Assembly (NCBI GenBank): GCA_030147325.1 | Contig: JASLAA010000003.1 | Coordinates: 1-32,695 of the forward strand | Length of the DNA: 32,695 bases | Source of the DNA: Arthrobacter sp. | Lineage (GTDB): Bacteria; Actinomycetota; Actinomycetes; Actinomycetales; Micrococcaceae | Reading direction: 5' to 3' | Shown here: one piece after another, positions 16,028 through 24,106 of the stretch | Layout: each line of letters begins with the position of its first letter | Numbering within the stretch: the first letter of the stretch is position 1 | The notes under the pieces: generated by a model | The model's input: the letters and a program-made list of their open reading frames with translations, nothing else | Database searches by the model: none | Told to the model about the DNA's origin: nothing | Position numbers and translations under genes: made by a program

Positions 16028-17334
16028 CCATCTGGCTCCTCGGGCTCATGGGTCTGCTCTTCGCGCTCACAGCGGCCCTCGTCACCGCCGCAGAAGCGGC
16101 GTTCAGCTACCTCCCGCGACAGGAGGGCGAGGCGCTCGTGCAGGGCTCCAGGACGTCGTCGCTGCGACGCATCCTGAACGCCCCTGTCGCGCACATGCAC
16201 GCACTGAGATTCTGGCGCGTCTGGTTCGAGATGGCAGGGGCTGTCGCCGTCGCCATCCTGTTCCACGACCTGCTCGACAGCATCTGGCTCGCCGGCCTTC
16301 TGGCGACGGCCGTCATGGCGGCCATCGGGTTCGTGATCGTCGGCGTCTCGCCGCGCCAGCTCGGGCGGACCCATGCGCCGGCTGTCGTCCGACTGACCGC
16401 CGGGCTCGTCGCATTCCTCTGTAGCGTCCTCGGCCCGATCCCGCGCTGGCTCGTCCGGATCGGCAGCTCCATCACGCCAGGAGCAGCCAGGGACGAGGCC
16501 GCCTTCTTCACCCAGGAGGAATTCCGGGAGCTCCTCTCGAGGGCGTCAGACGCCGAGATGATCGAGGACAACGAGGCCGAGCTGATCCATTCGGTGTTCG
16601 AGCTGGGCGACACCAAGGTGCGTTCGGTCATGGTGCCCCGCACGGACATGGTGACGATCGAATCGGGATCGACGCTCAGCCAGGCGATGTCCCTCTTCCT
16701 GCGCTCGGGATACTCGAGGATTCCCGTGATCGGCGAGAGCTCGGACGACATCAAGGGCCTGCTGTACCTGAAGGACGTGGTCGCGAACCTGCACGGCCGC
16801 CCGGCGTCGAACCTGTCACGGCCCGTGGACTACGACTGCAGGCCGGCCCGCTACGTGCCCGAATCCAAGCCCGTGGGTGACCTGCTGCGCGAACTGCAGC
16901 GTGAATCGACCCACGTCGCCATCGTCATCGACGAGTACGGAGGCACTGCGGGGCTCGTCACTCTGGAGGACCTCATCGAGGAGATCGTCGGGGAGATCGT
17001 CGACGAGTACGACTCCGAGGTGCCGGAGCAGGAACAGCTCGACGACGGCGAGTATCGCGTCAGCGCGCGGATGGGGATCGACGATCTGGGTGAGCTCTTC
17101 GGGCTCGACCTGGACGACGAGGAGGTCGACACCGTCGGCGGGCTCCTGGCCAAGACACTCGGTCGCGTGCCGATCGTCGGATCGGAGGTCACACTTGGAG
17201 GTATCGGCCTGAGGGCCGAACGCGTGGAGGGTCGACGGAACCGGGTCTCCCACGTGATCGCATACCGCCTGTCGGCGGAGCAGACCGAGCAGAACGAACG
17301 AGAGACGATAGAGGCTGACAATGAGCGACGCTAA
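16024..17334 (+). CDS. CNNM/CBS-domain membrane protein (hemolysin C/CorC family)
   Basis: A 436-residue protein with a DUF21/CNNM membrane domain (about 1-150; first segment TIWLLGLMGLLFALTAALVT, with TAAEAAFS), a CBS pair (about 205-330: VRSVMVPRTDMVTIESG, YSRIPVIGESSDDIKGLLYL, HVAIVIDEYGGTAGLVTLED) and a C-terminal CorC_HlyC domain (about 350-425). Family members are linked to magnesium or cobalt efflux, with nucleotide sensing by the CBS pair; the old name hemolysin is misleading. The TTG start (16024) overlaps the ybeY stop and has no good independent ribosome-binding site, so coupling is likely. The last 14 nt overlap era. The ion carried cannot be read from the sequence. Confidence 0.93.
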   Translation: MTIWLLGLMGLLFALTAALVTAAEAAFSYLPRQEGEALVQGSRTSSLRRILNAPVAHMHALRFWRVWFEMAGAVAVAILFHDLLDSIWLAGLLATAVMAAIGFVIVGVSPRQLGRTHAPAVVRLTAGLVAFLCSVLGPIPRWLVRIGSSITPGAARDEAAFFTQEEFRELLSRASDAEMIEDNEAELIHSVFELGDTKVRSVMVPRTDMVTIESGSTLSQAMSLFLRSGYSRIPVIGESSDDIKGLLYLKDVVANLHGRPASNLSRPVDYDCRPARYVPESKPVGDLLRELQRESTHVAIVIDEYGGTAGLVTLEDLIEEIVGEIVDEYDSEVPEQEQLDDGEYRVSARMGIDDLGELFGLDLDDEEVDTVGGLLAKTLGRVPIVGSEVTLGGIGLRAERVEGRRNRVSHVIAYRLSAEQTEQNERETIEADNERR

Positions 17335-18250
17335 GCACAGGGCGGGGTTCGTCTCGCTCGTCGGGCGGCCCAACGCGGGCAAGTCCACCCTCACCAACGC
17401 ATTGGTGGGCCAGAAGGTCGCGATCACGTCGGCGAAGCCGCAGACGACGCGCCATACCATCCGTGGCATCGTGAACCGCGAGGATTCGCAGATCGTCCTC
17501 GTCGATACGCCGGGACTCCACCGGCCGCGCACCCTGCTGGGCCAGCGCCTCAACGACCTCGTCGCGGACACCCTCGCCGAGGTCGACGCCGTCGGGTTCT
17601 GCCTGCCCGCCAACGAGAAGATCGGACCGGGGGACCGCTTCATCGCGGAGCAGCTCGCACGGCTGAACCGGAAGCCGCTCATAGCGGTGGTCACCAAGAC
17701 CGACCTCGTGGATCGTCAGGCCCTGACCGAGCAGCTCCTTGCCGTGTCCCGGCTCGGGACGGACGTCGCCGGTCCGGGCGGATGGGCCGACATCGTCCCG
17801 GTCTCCGCTGCCGACGGCTTCCAGGTCGACACGGTCGCGAAGGTGTTCAGCGAGCACATGCCCGAATCGCCGGTGCTGTACCCGGACGGAGAGCTCACGG
17901 ACGAACCCGAGGCGATCATGGTGGCGGAACTCGTGCGCGAAGCCGCGCTGGAGGGCGTGCGCGACGAGCTCCCGCACTCCCTCGCCGTCGTCGTCGAGGA
18001 GATGATCCCCAGGGAGGGCCGGAGCGAGGACAATCCGATGCTGGACGTCCACGTGAACCTCTACGTCGAACGGCCTTCCCAGAAGGCGATCATCATCGGC
18101 AAGGGCGGTGCCAGGCTGAGGGACGTGGGTACCACGGCGCGCCGCGGCATCGAGGCGTTGCTGGGGACGCGGATCTACCTCGATCTGCACGTCAAGGTGG
18201 CGAAGGACTGGCAGCGCGATCCCAAGCAGCTCGTGAAACTGGGCTTCTGA
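17321..18250 (+). CDS. era: GTPase Era
   Basis: A 309-residue GTPase that binds the 3' end of 16S rRNA and assists 30S assembly. The GTPase domain has G15-RPNAGKS, switch motif KPQTTRH, D62-TPG and T125-KTD; the C-terminal KH domain carries IIIGKGGARLRDVG and LHVKVAKDWQRDPK. All key residues are present. ATG 17321 lies within the end of the CNNM gene (14-nt overlap), making it the fourth gene of phoH-ybeY-CNNM-era, three of which act in rRNA maturation or RNA metabolism. A gap of 181 nt follows with no obvious terminator. Confidence 0.97.
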   Translation: MSDAKHRAGFVSLVGRPNAGKSTLTNALVGQKVAITSAKPQTTRHTIRGIVNREDSQIVLVDTPGLHRPRTLLGQRLNDLVADTLAEVDAVGFCLPANEKIGPGDRFIAEQLARLNRKPLIAVVTKTDLVDRQALTEQLLAVSRLGTDVAGPGGWADIVPVSAADGFQVDTVAKVFSEHMPESPVLYPDGELTDEPEAIMVAELVREAALEGVRDELPHSLAVVVEEMIPREGRSEDNPMLDVHVNLYVERPSQKAIIIGKGGARLRDVGTTARRGIEALLGTRIYLDLHVKVAKDWQRDPKQLVKLGF

Positions 18251-18431
18251 CGGGCACCACCTCCCACCGTCGCTCGTTGGTCTGGCAGCGCCCCGACGTG
18301 AGGCCGGTCCGTCCGCGATGACATAGACCGGGCATAATCATGGAGCGGGGCTGGTCACAGCATCGATTCCGATGTCCCGTTCCTTGCAGCAGCAGTGTTC
18401 ATCACGACGAGCCATCAGAAGGAGCCCGGGC

Positions 18432-20006
18432 ATGATCCGCCGAATGTCCCGCGAGGGTGACCACCCTGGCGATGTCACCGACGAATCCGCCGCCGAGCCC
18501 GCAGCACGGCCCTTCGATGGATCCGGGCCCGGCAGCCGGCACCTGGGGCCGAGCAGGGGCCTTCGCAGGCTGAAGCTCACGGCCATCCTCCTGACCGCCG
18601 TCCTCGTGGCGGCGGTCGCCTTCGTCGCCGTCCAGGTGTTCCGCCTGCAGTCGAACGTGCTCACGATGCCCCTGAACCTCGGTGAGGGCCAGGAGGAGAC
18701 CCTTCCGGTCGACTCGAGCAAGGACCCGTTGCAGATCCTGGTGCTGGGTTCCGACACCAGGACGGGCAATACCGGTGCATTCTTCGGCGACGAGAGTGAC
18801 TCGTCCGGTGATGGTAACTCCGACGTCATGATGCTGGTGACGTTGTCGGCCGACCGTGAGAACGTCACGGTGGTGTCCTTTCCCCGCGATCTCCTGGTAC
18901 CGCTGCCGAGCTGCGTCGACCCGACGGGCGGCGCTCCTTCTCCTGCCATGGATCTCGGCCAGCTCAACGGCGCGCTCGGCGAGGGCGGCCCCGGGTGCAC
19001 CGTCGCAGCCATCAACAACCTGACCGGCCTGATGATCGACCACTTCATGATGGCGGACTTCAACGCCGTGAAGGAGCTCTCCACCACCCTGGGCGGAGTC
19101 GAGGTGTGCGTGGAGGAACCTGTCGACGACGAATACTCCGGCCTCTCGCTGCCCGCGGGGACGAGCGAGGTGGAGGGGGACCAGGCGCTGGCCTTCCTCC
19201 GGACGCGCCACAGCTTCGGGGACGGCGGCGACACCGGCAGGATCGCGGCGCAGCAGTCGTTCCTCGCCTCGATGGCACGCAAGGTCAGGGCAGAGGGTAC
19301 GCTCACGAACCTGCCCAGGGTGTACGCCATCGCGGAGACGATCACGCGCAACCTGACCGTCAACGAAGAGCTGTCGCAGCCTGCGGAGCTGCTGAAGATC
19401 GCCGATCGTCTGAAGGATGTGGATCTCGGGAACATCGCGTTCGTGACGGTCCCGACCGAGCCCTGGGTCGAGGACCCCAACCGCCTGGTGCTCGACGAGG
19501 AAGGTGCGGCCCCGCTGTTCGATGCCCTTCGCGAGGACCGCGGACTCACCGAAGGGCCGGTGGAGCCCACCGCCCCCGCGCAGGGGACGGCTACTGCTCC
19601 GCCGACCGCGCCCGGGGTCCCGGAGGTTCCGGAGGTCCCGGAGGTCGAGCCCGCTTCCGTCCCCCTGCTCGTGGTCAACGCGACGAGCGACGCGGAGCGC
19701 GGCGAGGAGCTGCAGCAACTCCTCGTCGGTGCAGGGTACTCACTCGCGTCGACCCTCGAGGCGCAGCCGGCCGAGACGACCCAGATCTATTTCAGCACCG
19801 GGTACCAGGGCGTTGCAGCCGATCTGGCCGCGCGGTTCGGCGTACCGCAGAGCCAGGTCCTGCCGGACGAGGCAGCGGCCGGTGTCCAGCTGATGGTCGG
19901 CGCCGATCTCGCGAGCGGGTCCAGGGTGGTCGTGCCTCCGCTCGGCAGCGAGCTCGAAGGCCAGACAGCCGATCAGGTGACCTGCCAGGCGTCGTCGGGC
20001 CTCTAG
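18432..20006 (+). CDS. LCP (LytR-CpsA-Psr) family cell-wall glycopolymer ligase
   Basis: A 524-residue membrane protein. A cytoplasmic N-terminus of about 47 residues precedes one membrane segment (48-70). The extracellular LCP domain has LQILVLGSDTR, NSDVMMLVTLS, VVSFPRDLLVPLP and RIAAQQSFLASMARK; the Arg and Asp residues that bind the polyprenyl pyrophosphate are present. A Pro-rich linker with PEVPEVPEVEP follows, then a LytR_C domain (from about 410). LCP enzymes transfer lipid-linked glycopolymers to peptidoglycan. ATG 18432 is chosen because AAGGAG (18419-18424) lies 7 nt upstream; an ATG at 18372 is in frame but lacks such a site. It stands alone, with CATAAT (18333-18338) a weak -10 candidate. 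Confidence 0.93.
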   Translation: MIRRMSREGDHPGDVTDESAAEPAARPFDGSGPGSRHLGPSRGLRRLKLTAILLTAVLVAAVAFVAVQVFRLQSNVLTMPLNLGEGQEETLPVDSSKDPLQILVLGSDTRTGNTGAFFGDESDSSGDGNSDVMMLVTLSADRENVTVVSFPRDLLVPLPSCVDPTGGAPSPAMDLGQLNGALGEGGPGCTVAAINNLTGLMIDHFMMADFNAVKELSTTLGGVEVCVEEPVDDEYSGLSLPAGTSEVEGDQALAFLRTRHSFGDGGDTGRIAAQQSFLASMARKVRAEGTLTNLPRVYAIAETITRNLTVNEELSQPAELLKIADRLKDVDLGNIAFVTVPTEPWVEDPNRLVLDEEGAAPLFDALREDRGLTEGPVEPTAPAQGTATAPPTAPGVPEVPEVPEVEPASVPLLVVNATSDAERGEELQQLLVGAGYSLASTLEAQPAETTQIYFSTGYQGVAADLAARFGVPQSQVLPDEAAAGVQLMVGADLASGSRVVVPPLGSELEGQTADQVTCQASSGL

Positions 20007-20013
20007 CAGGGAG

Positions 20014-20028
20014 CGGGCCGGAGGCCCG
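20014..20028. terminator. Small GC-rich hairpin after the LCP gene
   Basis: CGGGCC-GGA-GGCCCG, a perfect 6-bp stem with a three-base loop, starts eight bases after the stop of the LCP gene. It has no T-run. It probably acts together with the longer hairpin at 20069-20103. Confidence 0.45.
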
Positions 20029-20068
20029 ATCAGCATACGGGCCGTGTCCCGCACCTGCCGGGAGGGAC

Positions 20069-20103
20069 GCTGCCACCCGTGCGGGGGAGCTCCGGGTGGC
20101 AGC
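20069..20103. terminator. Hairpin between convergent LCP and M13 peptidase genes
   Basis: A perfect 10-bp stem (GCTGCCACCC, 20069-20078, with GGGTGGCAGC, 20094-20103) and a 15-base loop lie between two converging stops. It can end transcription in both directions; there is no long T-run on either side. Confidence 0.7.
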
Positions 20104-20116
20104 AGGGCGGTACCTC

Positions 20117-22072
20117 CTACCAGATCCGCACGCGCTCCTCCGGAGCAAGCCACAGCCGGTCCCCGGAGCTCACCGCGAAGGCCTCGTGGAACTCGTCGAG
20201 GTTGCGGACCACCTGGTTGCAGCGGAACTCGTTGGGCGAGTGCGGGTCCACCGTCAGGCGTCGCTTCGCTTCCTCCGGTCGGATCTTCTGCTGCCAGCAC
20301 GTGGCCCACGAGAGGAAGAACCGCTGGGTCCCGGTCAGTCCACCGATCACGGGCGCTTCGCCACCGCCGAGGCTGAGGAGGTACGCGCGGTAGCTGATGC
20401 CCAGTCCTCCGAGGTCACCGATGTTCTCTCCGAGAGTCAGCTCGCCGTTCACGGTCAGGCCCGGTACCTCGGTCGGCTCGAGGGCGGAGTACTGGGCCAC
20501 GAGCCGGCCGGTGAGGGCGTCGAATGCTGCGCGGTCCTCCTCGCTCCACCAGTTCGCGAGTCTTCCCGTGCCGTCGAACTGGGAGCCCTTGTCATCGAAG
20601 CCGTGCCCGATCTCGTGTCCGATCACGGCGCCGATCGCGCCGTAGTTGACTGCGTCGTCCGCGTCGATGTCGAAGAAGGGGGGTTGCAGGATGGCCGCGG
20701 GGAACACGATCTCGTTCATGGTGGGCATGTAGTAGGCGTTGACCGTCTGCGGCGTCATGAGCCAGGCTCCGCGGTCGATGGGCCGCCCCAGCTTGTCGAG
20801 TTGCCGGCGGTGTTCGAATTCCGCGGCCCGTAGCACGTTGCCGATCAGGTCGGCCGGCTGGACCTCGAGCGGACCGTAGTCGATCCACTCGTCCGGATAG
20901 CCGATCTTGGTGGTGAACTGGGACAGCTTCGCCAGCGCCCGCGCGCGGGTCTCGTCGGTCATCCAGCTCAGCGCGGTGATGCTCGACTCGTAGGCCGCGA
21001 TCAGGTTGCCGACCAGACCGAGCATCGCGGCCTTGTGCGTGGACGGGAAGTGCCGTTCGACGTAGCGCTGGCCGATCGCCTCTCCCATGGCCCCCTCGAC
21101 GAGAGCGACGCCACGCTTCCAGCGGTCCTTCAGCTTCGGCGTTCCTGCGAGGTGCGTCCCGTAGAAGGAGAAGGTGGCGTCGACGAAACGCTCGTCGAGG
21201 AAGTCGGAGGCGTGCAGGAGGACACGGCTGGTGAGCCAGTCCCGCCAGGAGCCGAGATCCTCCTCGCGCAGCGCGGCATCGAGGCCTCGGACGAAGTCCG
21301 GCTGGCTCACCACGAACTCCTCGGACTGCCGCTCGTCGTCCGTGACGATGGCCAGCCAGGGGATGAGGTGCGCGGAAAGCGCGGGGGCGTCGTCGTGCCT
21401 GATCAGGTTGTAGGTCTTCTGCGGGTCCCTGCGCTCCACGCTACCCATGGACGACGCCGCGAGGCGCACCTCGAGAGCGAGCACGCGGTCCGCGGCAGCC
21501 AGGGCCTCGTCCGTACCCGCCAGACCGAAGAGGGTGGTCAGCATGTCCCGGTACCGGTCGCGTGTCTCCGCGAATCCCTCCTCCCGGTAGTAGGACTCAT
21601 CCGGGAGGCCGAGGCCCGACTGGTAGACGTGGAGCAGGTATCTTTCGGGATTGCCGGCGTCGTTGCTGATGTAGGGCGCCAGGAACCCCTGCACACCCGA
21701 ACGGCTCAATCCCGCGCTGAGCTCCACCAGTTCCCCGACGCCGGCCACCGCCGCGATGCGATCGAGCAGCGGCGCGATGGGCTCGATCCCCTCCGCCTCG
21801 ATCCGTTCCGTGTCCATGAAGTCCGCGTACAACGTCCCGAGCTTGCCGTCGATGCCGTCCGAGGGTCCCGAGGCGGACCGTGCGGCGTCCTCGATGATTC
21901 CGTGGACGGCGAGTTCGGAAGCATCCCGCAGCGCCGTGAACGAACCGGCGAGAGGGCGGTCCTCGGGGATCTCCGCGTGCTTCAGCCAGACGCCGTTCGC
22001 GTGCCGGAACAGGTCGTCCTGGGGGCGGAAGGAGTCGTCGAGATCGTCCGGATCCAGTGTGCTGATCGTCAT
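20117..22072 (-). CDS. M13 family zinc metallopeptidase (neprilysin-like)
   Basis: A 651-residue peptidase of family M13 (PepO/neprilysin). The zinc motif is H486-E-I-G-H490 in VIGHEIGHGFDDKG, with the third ligand in E549-NIGDLGG; NAYYMPTMNEIVFPAAILQP and the C-terminal VRIW ending are typical. The N-terminal half is the helical lid domain (DDLFRHANGVWL, GSFTALRD). There is no signal peptide or membrane anchor, so it is probably cytoplasmic, as for bacterial PepO forms. ATG 22072 has GGGAAG 5-6 nt upstream; the frame extends to 22648 but only into the leuA region. It is divergent from leuA. Substrates are probably short peptides, by family. Confidence 0.95.
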   Translation of the reverse strand: MTISTLDPDDLDDSFRPQDDLFRHANGVWLKHAEIPEDRPLAGSFTALRDASELAVHGIIEDAARSASGPSDGIDGKLGTLYADFMDTERIEAEGIEPIAPLLDRIAAVAGVGELVELSAGLSRSGVQGFLAPYISNDAGNPERYLLHVYQSGLGLPDESYYREEGFAETRDRYRDMLTTLFGLAGTDEALAAADRVLALEVRLAASSMGSVERRDPQKTYNLIRHDDAPALSAHLIPWLAIVTDDERQSEEFVVSQPDFVRGLDAALREEDLGSWRDWLTSRVLLHASDFLDERFVDATFSFYGTHLAGTPKLKDRWKRGVALVEGAMGEAIGQRYVERHFPSTHKAAMLGLVGNLIAAYESSITALSWMTDETRARALAKLSQFTTKIGYPDEWIDYGPLEVQPADLIGNVLRAAEFEHRRQLDKLGRPIDRGAWLMTPQTVNAYYMPTMNEIVFPAAILQPPFFDIDADDAVNYGAIGAVIGHEIGHGFDDKGSQFDGTGRLANWWSEEDRAAFDALTGRLVAQYSALEPTEVPGLTVNGELTLGENIGDLGGLGISYRAYLLSLGGGEAPVIGGLTGTQRFFLSWATCWQQKIRPEEAKRRLTVDPHSPNEFRCNQVVRNLDEFHEAFAVSSGDRLWLAPEERVRIW

Positions 22073-22109
22073 TGTCGCTTCCCGTTTCCTCGTGGTGCGG
22101 CGCAGGGCA

Positions 22110-22125
22110 GCGCCCGTTCGGGCGC
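22110..22125. promoter_or_regulatory. Palindrome upstream of the leuA promoter
   Basis: GCGCCC-GTTC-GGGCGC, a perfect 6-bp inverted repeat, lies about 38-53 bases before the predicted leuA transcription start and between divergent genes. Its place suits an operator, but its GC-only make-up means chance is not excluded. Confidence 0.3.
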
Positions 22126-22150
22126 CCGCAGACCATCCTATGTGCCGTGC

Positions 22151-22156
22151 TATCGT
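22151..22156 (+). promoter_or_regulatory. -10 box of leuA, leaderless start of the leader peptide
   Basis: TATCGT, then six bases (GGCATC), then the GTG of the leader peptide at 22163. The spacing places the transcription start at the GTG. The -35 region (about 22128-22133) is poor. Confidence 0.55.
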
Positions 22157-22162
22157 GGCATC

Positions 22163-22210
22163 GTGCGCGCACAGACGACCCTTCTTCGGTGCCGCGGCGA
22201 GGCCTACTAG
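22163..22210 (+). CDS. leuA leader peptide (predicted, 15 codons)
   Basis: A short frame, GTG to TAG, encodes VRAQTTLLRCRGEAY. It has two adjacent leucine codons, both CTT (22181-22186), a codon that is rare in this GC-rich window where CTC and CTG dominate. It begins exactly six bases after a -10 box and ends within the loop of the hairpin at 22192-22243; leuA starts 87 nt after its stop. This is the layout of a ribosome-mediated attenuator: slow decoding of the Leu codons when charged tRNA-Leu is scarce would keep the ribosome over the 5' arm of the hairpin. Leucine leader peptides before leuA are known or predicted in other actinobacteria. Expression of this one is inferred. Confidence 0.68.
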   Translation: MRAQTTLLRCRGEAY

Positions 22211-22243
22211 AACGTCAAGAGCTACTGGCCGTCCTCGCCGCGG
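22192..22243 (+). promoter_or_regulatory. leuA attenuator hairpin
   Basis: A perfect 11-bp stem (CCGCGGCGAGG, 22192-22202, with CCTCGCCGCGG, 22233-22243) has its 5' arm inside the leader peptide codons and the leader stop in its loop. A competing pairing, GGCCG (22227-22231) with CGGCC (22257-22261), would hold the 3' arm in a loop. There is no T-run after either helix, so whether the effect is on transcription or on leuA translation cannot be told. Confidence 0.65.
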
Positions 22244-22297
22244 AGTCAGCCCTGCCCGGCCGCCAGCACCTCGCTCCCCATCAGACAAGGCCGCCCC

Positions 22298-24040
22298 ATG
22301 CACAACGCACAGAAGTCCTCCGGTATGCCGTTCGGCAAGTACCGTCCGTTCCAGGACCAGATCACGGTCGAGCTCCCGGACCGCACCTGGCCGGACCGCC
22401 TGATCACCAAGGCTCCCCGCTGGTGCGCCGTGGACCTCCGCGACGGGAACCAGGCGCTCATCGACCCGATGAACGCCGAGCGCAAGCACAAGATGTTCGA
22501 CCTGCTCGTTCAGATGGGCTACAAGGAGATCGAGGTGGGATTCCCCTCGGCGTCCCAGACCGATTTCGATTTCGTCCGCCAGCTCATCGAGGGCGACCGC
22601 ATCCCCGATGACGTCACCATCCAGGTCCTGACCCAGTCGCGCGAGCACCTCATCGAGAGGACCTACGCGTCACTCGAGGGTGCCGACCGCGCGATCGTCC
22701 ACCTGTACAACTCGACGTCCGTGCTGCAGCGGCGGGTCGTGTTCAACCAGGACCAGGACGGCATCATCGACATCGCCCTGCAGGGTGCGCGCCTGTGCCG
22801 CAAGTTCGAGGAGAACATGGGAGACACGGCGATCACCTACGAGTACTCGCCCGAATCCTTCACCGGCACGGAACTCGAGTTCGCCGTCCGGATCAGCAAC
22901 GAGGTCTCGGCCGTCTTCGAGGCGTCCGCCGATCGGCAGCTGATCCTCAATCTGCCGGCCACCGTCGAGATGGCGACGCCGAACGTCTATGCCGACTCGA
23001 TCGAGTGGATGAGCCGCAATCTGGCGGACAGGAGCAGCATCATCCTCTCGCTGCATCCGCACAACGACCGCGGTACGGGTGTCGCTGCCGCGGAGCTCGG
23101 GTACCTGGCCGGCGCGGACCGCATCGAGGGCTGCCTCTTCGGCAACGGCGAGCGCACGGGCAACGTCGACCTGGTGACGCTCGGCATGAACCTCTTCAGC
23201 CAGGGTATCGATCCGGAGATCGACTTCTCCGACATGGATTCGATCCGCCGAACGGCCGAATACTGCAACCAGCTCAGCGTCCCGGAGCGTTCGCCCTACG
23301 GCGGCGATCTCGTGTTCACGGCGTTCTCGGGTTCGCACCAGGACGCGATCAAGAAGGGGTTCGAGAGCATGGAGCGCGACGCCGCCGAGGCCGGTGTCGG
23401 GGTGGACGACATCCCCTGGGCGGTCCCGTACCTGCCGATCGACCCCAAGGACATCGGGCGCTCCTACGAGGCCGTGATCAGGGTCAATTCCCAGTCCGGT
23501 AAGGGCGGGGTGGCGTACCTGCTCAAGAGCGAGCACAGCCTCGACCTGCCGCGCCGCGCCCAGATCGAGTTCTCGGGTGTGATCCAGCGCCGCACGGAGA
23601 CCCAGGGAGGCGAGGTCAGCGGCGCCCAGCTCTGGTCCGTCTTCCAGGACGAGTACCTGCCCACCCGCGCCGACGGCGGCTCCGAGGCGTGGGGCCACTA
23701 CGAACTGACGAGCGTCAACACGGACACGGCGGAGGACGGATCGTTCAAGCTCGTGGCGACCCTCCTCGTCGACGGCGTCCAGCAGCGCCGGGCAGCGCAG
23801 GGCAACGGGCCGATCGACGCGCTGCTCACCATCCTGGGTCAGGACGGCGTGGACATGCGCGTCCTGGACTACACCGAGCACGCCCTGTCCTCGGGAGGCA
23901 ACGCCCGCGCCGCGGCCTATGTGGAGTGTGCGGTCGGCGAGCGCGTGCTGTGGGGCGTCGGAATCGACGCGAACACCACGATGGCCGCCCTGAAAGCCGT
24001 CGTCTCCGCCGTCAACCGAGCCATCCGCGACGCTTCCTGA
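22298..24040 (+). CDS. leuA: 2-isopropylmalate synthase
   Basis: A 580-residue enzyme that condenses acetyl-CoA with 2-oxoisovalerate, the first committed step of leucine synthesis. The catalytic TIM barrel starts with RWCAVDLRDGNQALIDPM, has IEVGFPSASQTDFDF and the metal-binding LHPHNDRGTG, then GCLFGNGERTGNVDL. The C-terminal regulatory domain (about 440-575: YELTSVNTDTAEDG, NGPIDALLTIL) mediates feedback inhibition by leucine. Length fits the long actinobacterial form. ATG 22298 has AAGG (22287-22290) 7 nt upstream. It is single, divergent from the M13 peptidase, preceded by a leader peptide and attenuator, and closed by a long hairpin. Control is thus probably by both attenuation and feedback. 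Confidence 0.97.
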   Translation: MHNAQKSSGMPFGKYRPFQDQITVELPDRTWPDRLITKAPRWCAVDLRDGNQALIDPMNAERKHKMFDLLVQMGYKEIEVGFPSASQTDFDFVRQLIEGDRIPDDVTIQVLTQSREHLIERTYASLEGADRAIVHLYNSTSVLQRRVVFNQDQDGIIDIALQGARLCRKFEENMGDTAITYEYSPESFTGTELEFAVRISNEVSAVFEASADRQLILNLPATVEMATPNVYADSIEWMSRNLADRSSIILSLHPHNDRGTGVAAAELGYLAGADRIEGCLFGNGERTGNVDLVTLGMNLFSQGIDPEIDFSDMDSIRRTAEYCNQLSVPERSPYGGDLVFTAFSGSHQDAIKKGFESMERDAAEAGVGVDDIPWAVPYLPIDPKDIGRSYEAVIRVNSQSGKGGVAYLLKSEHSLDLPRRAQIEFSGVIQRRTETQGGEVSGAQLWSVFQDEYLPTRADGGSEAWGHYELTSVNTDTAEDGSFKLVATLLVDGVQQRRAAQGNGPIDALLTILGQDGVDMRVLDYTEHALSSGGNARAAAYVECAVGERVLWGVGIDANTTMAALKAVVSAVNRAIRDAS

Positions 24041-24045
24041 CCCGA

Positions 24046-24096
24046 TTCCACCCGCCACCCGGTACGGAGCCGCTCCGGCGTGGGTGGCGGGTGGAA
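24046..24096 (+). terminator. Long hairpin after leuA, abutting recO
   Basis: A perfect 15-bp stem (24046-24060 with 24082-24096; TTCCACCCGCCACCC and its complement) encloses a 21-base loop that folds again as CGGAG-CCG-CTCCG (24065-24077). It begins 6 nt after the leuA stop. No T-run follows. Its 3' arm touches the -10-like AACAAT of recO. Confidence 0.85.
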
Positions 24097-24106
24097 CAAT
24101 GGAGCC

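Noticed and set aside
20117..22648. M13 peptidase extended 192 codons upstream of 22072
   Set aside because: The extension runs through the leuA leader, attenuator and start region, has no family similarity, and ATG 22072 has its own ribosome-binding site.
22670..24058. Long open frame antisense to leuA (462 codons)
   Set aside because: It mirrors the codon pattern of leuA, matches no known family and ends in the terminator region. Such frames are expected opposite GC-rich genes; similar ones lie opposite comEC (1341-3002) and lepA (5695-7011).
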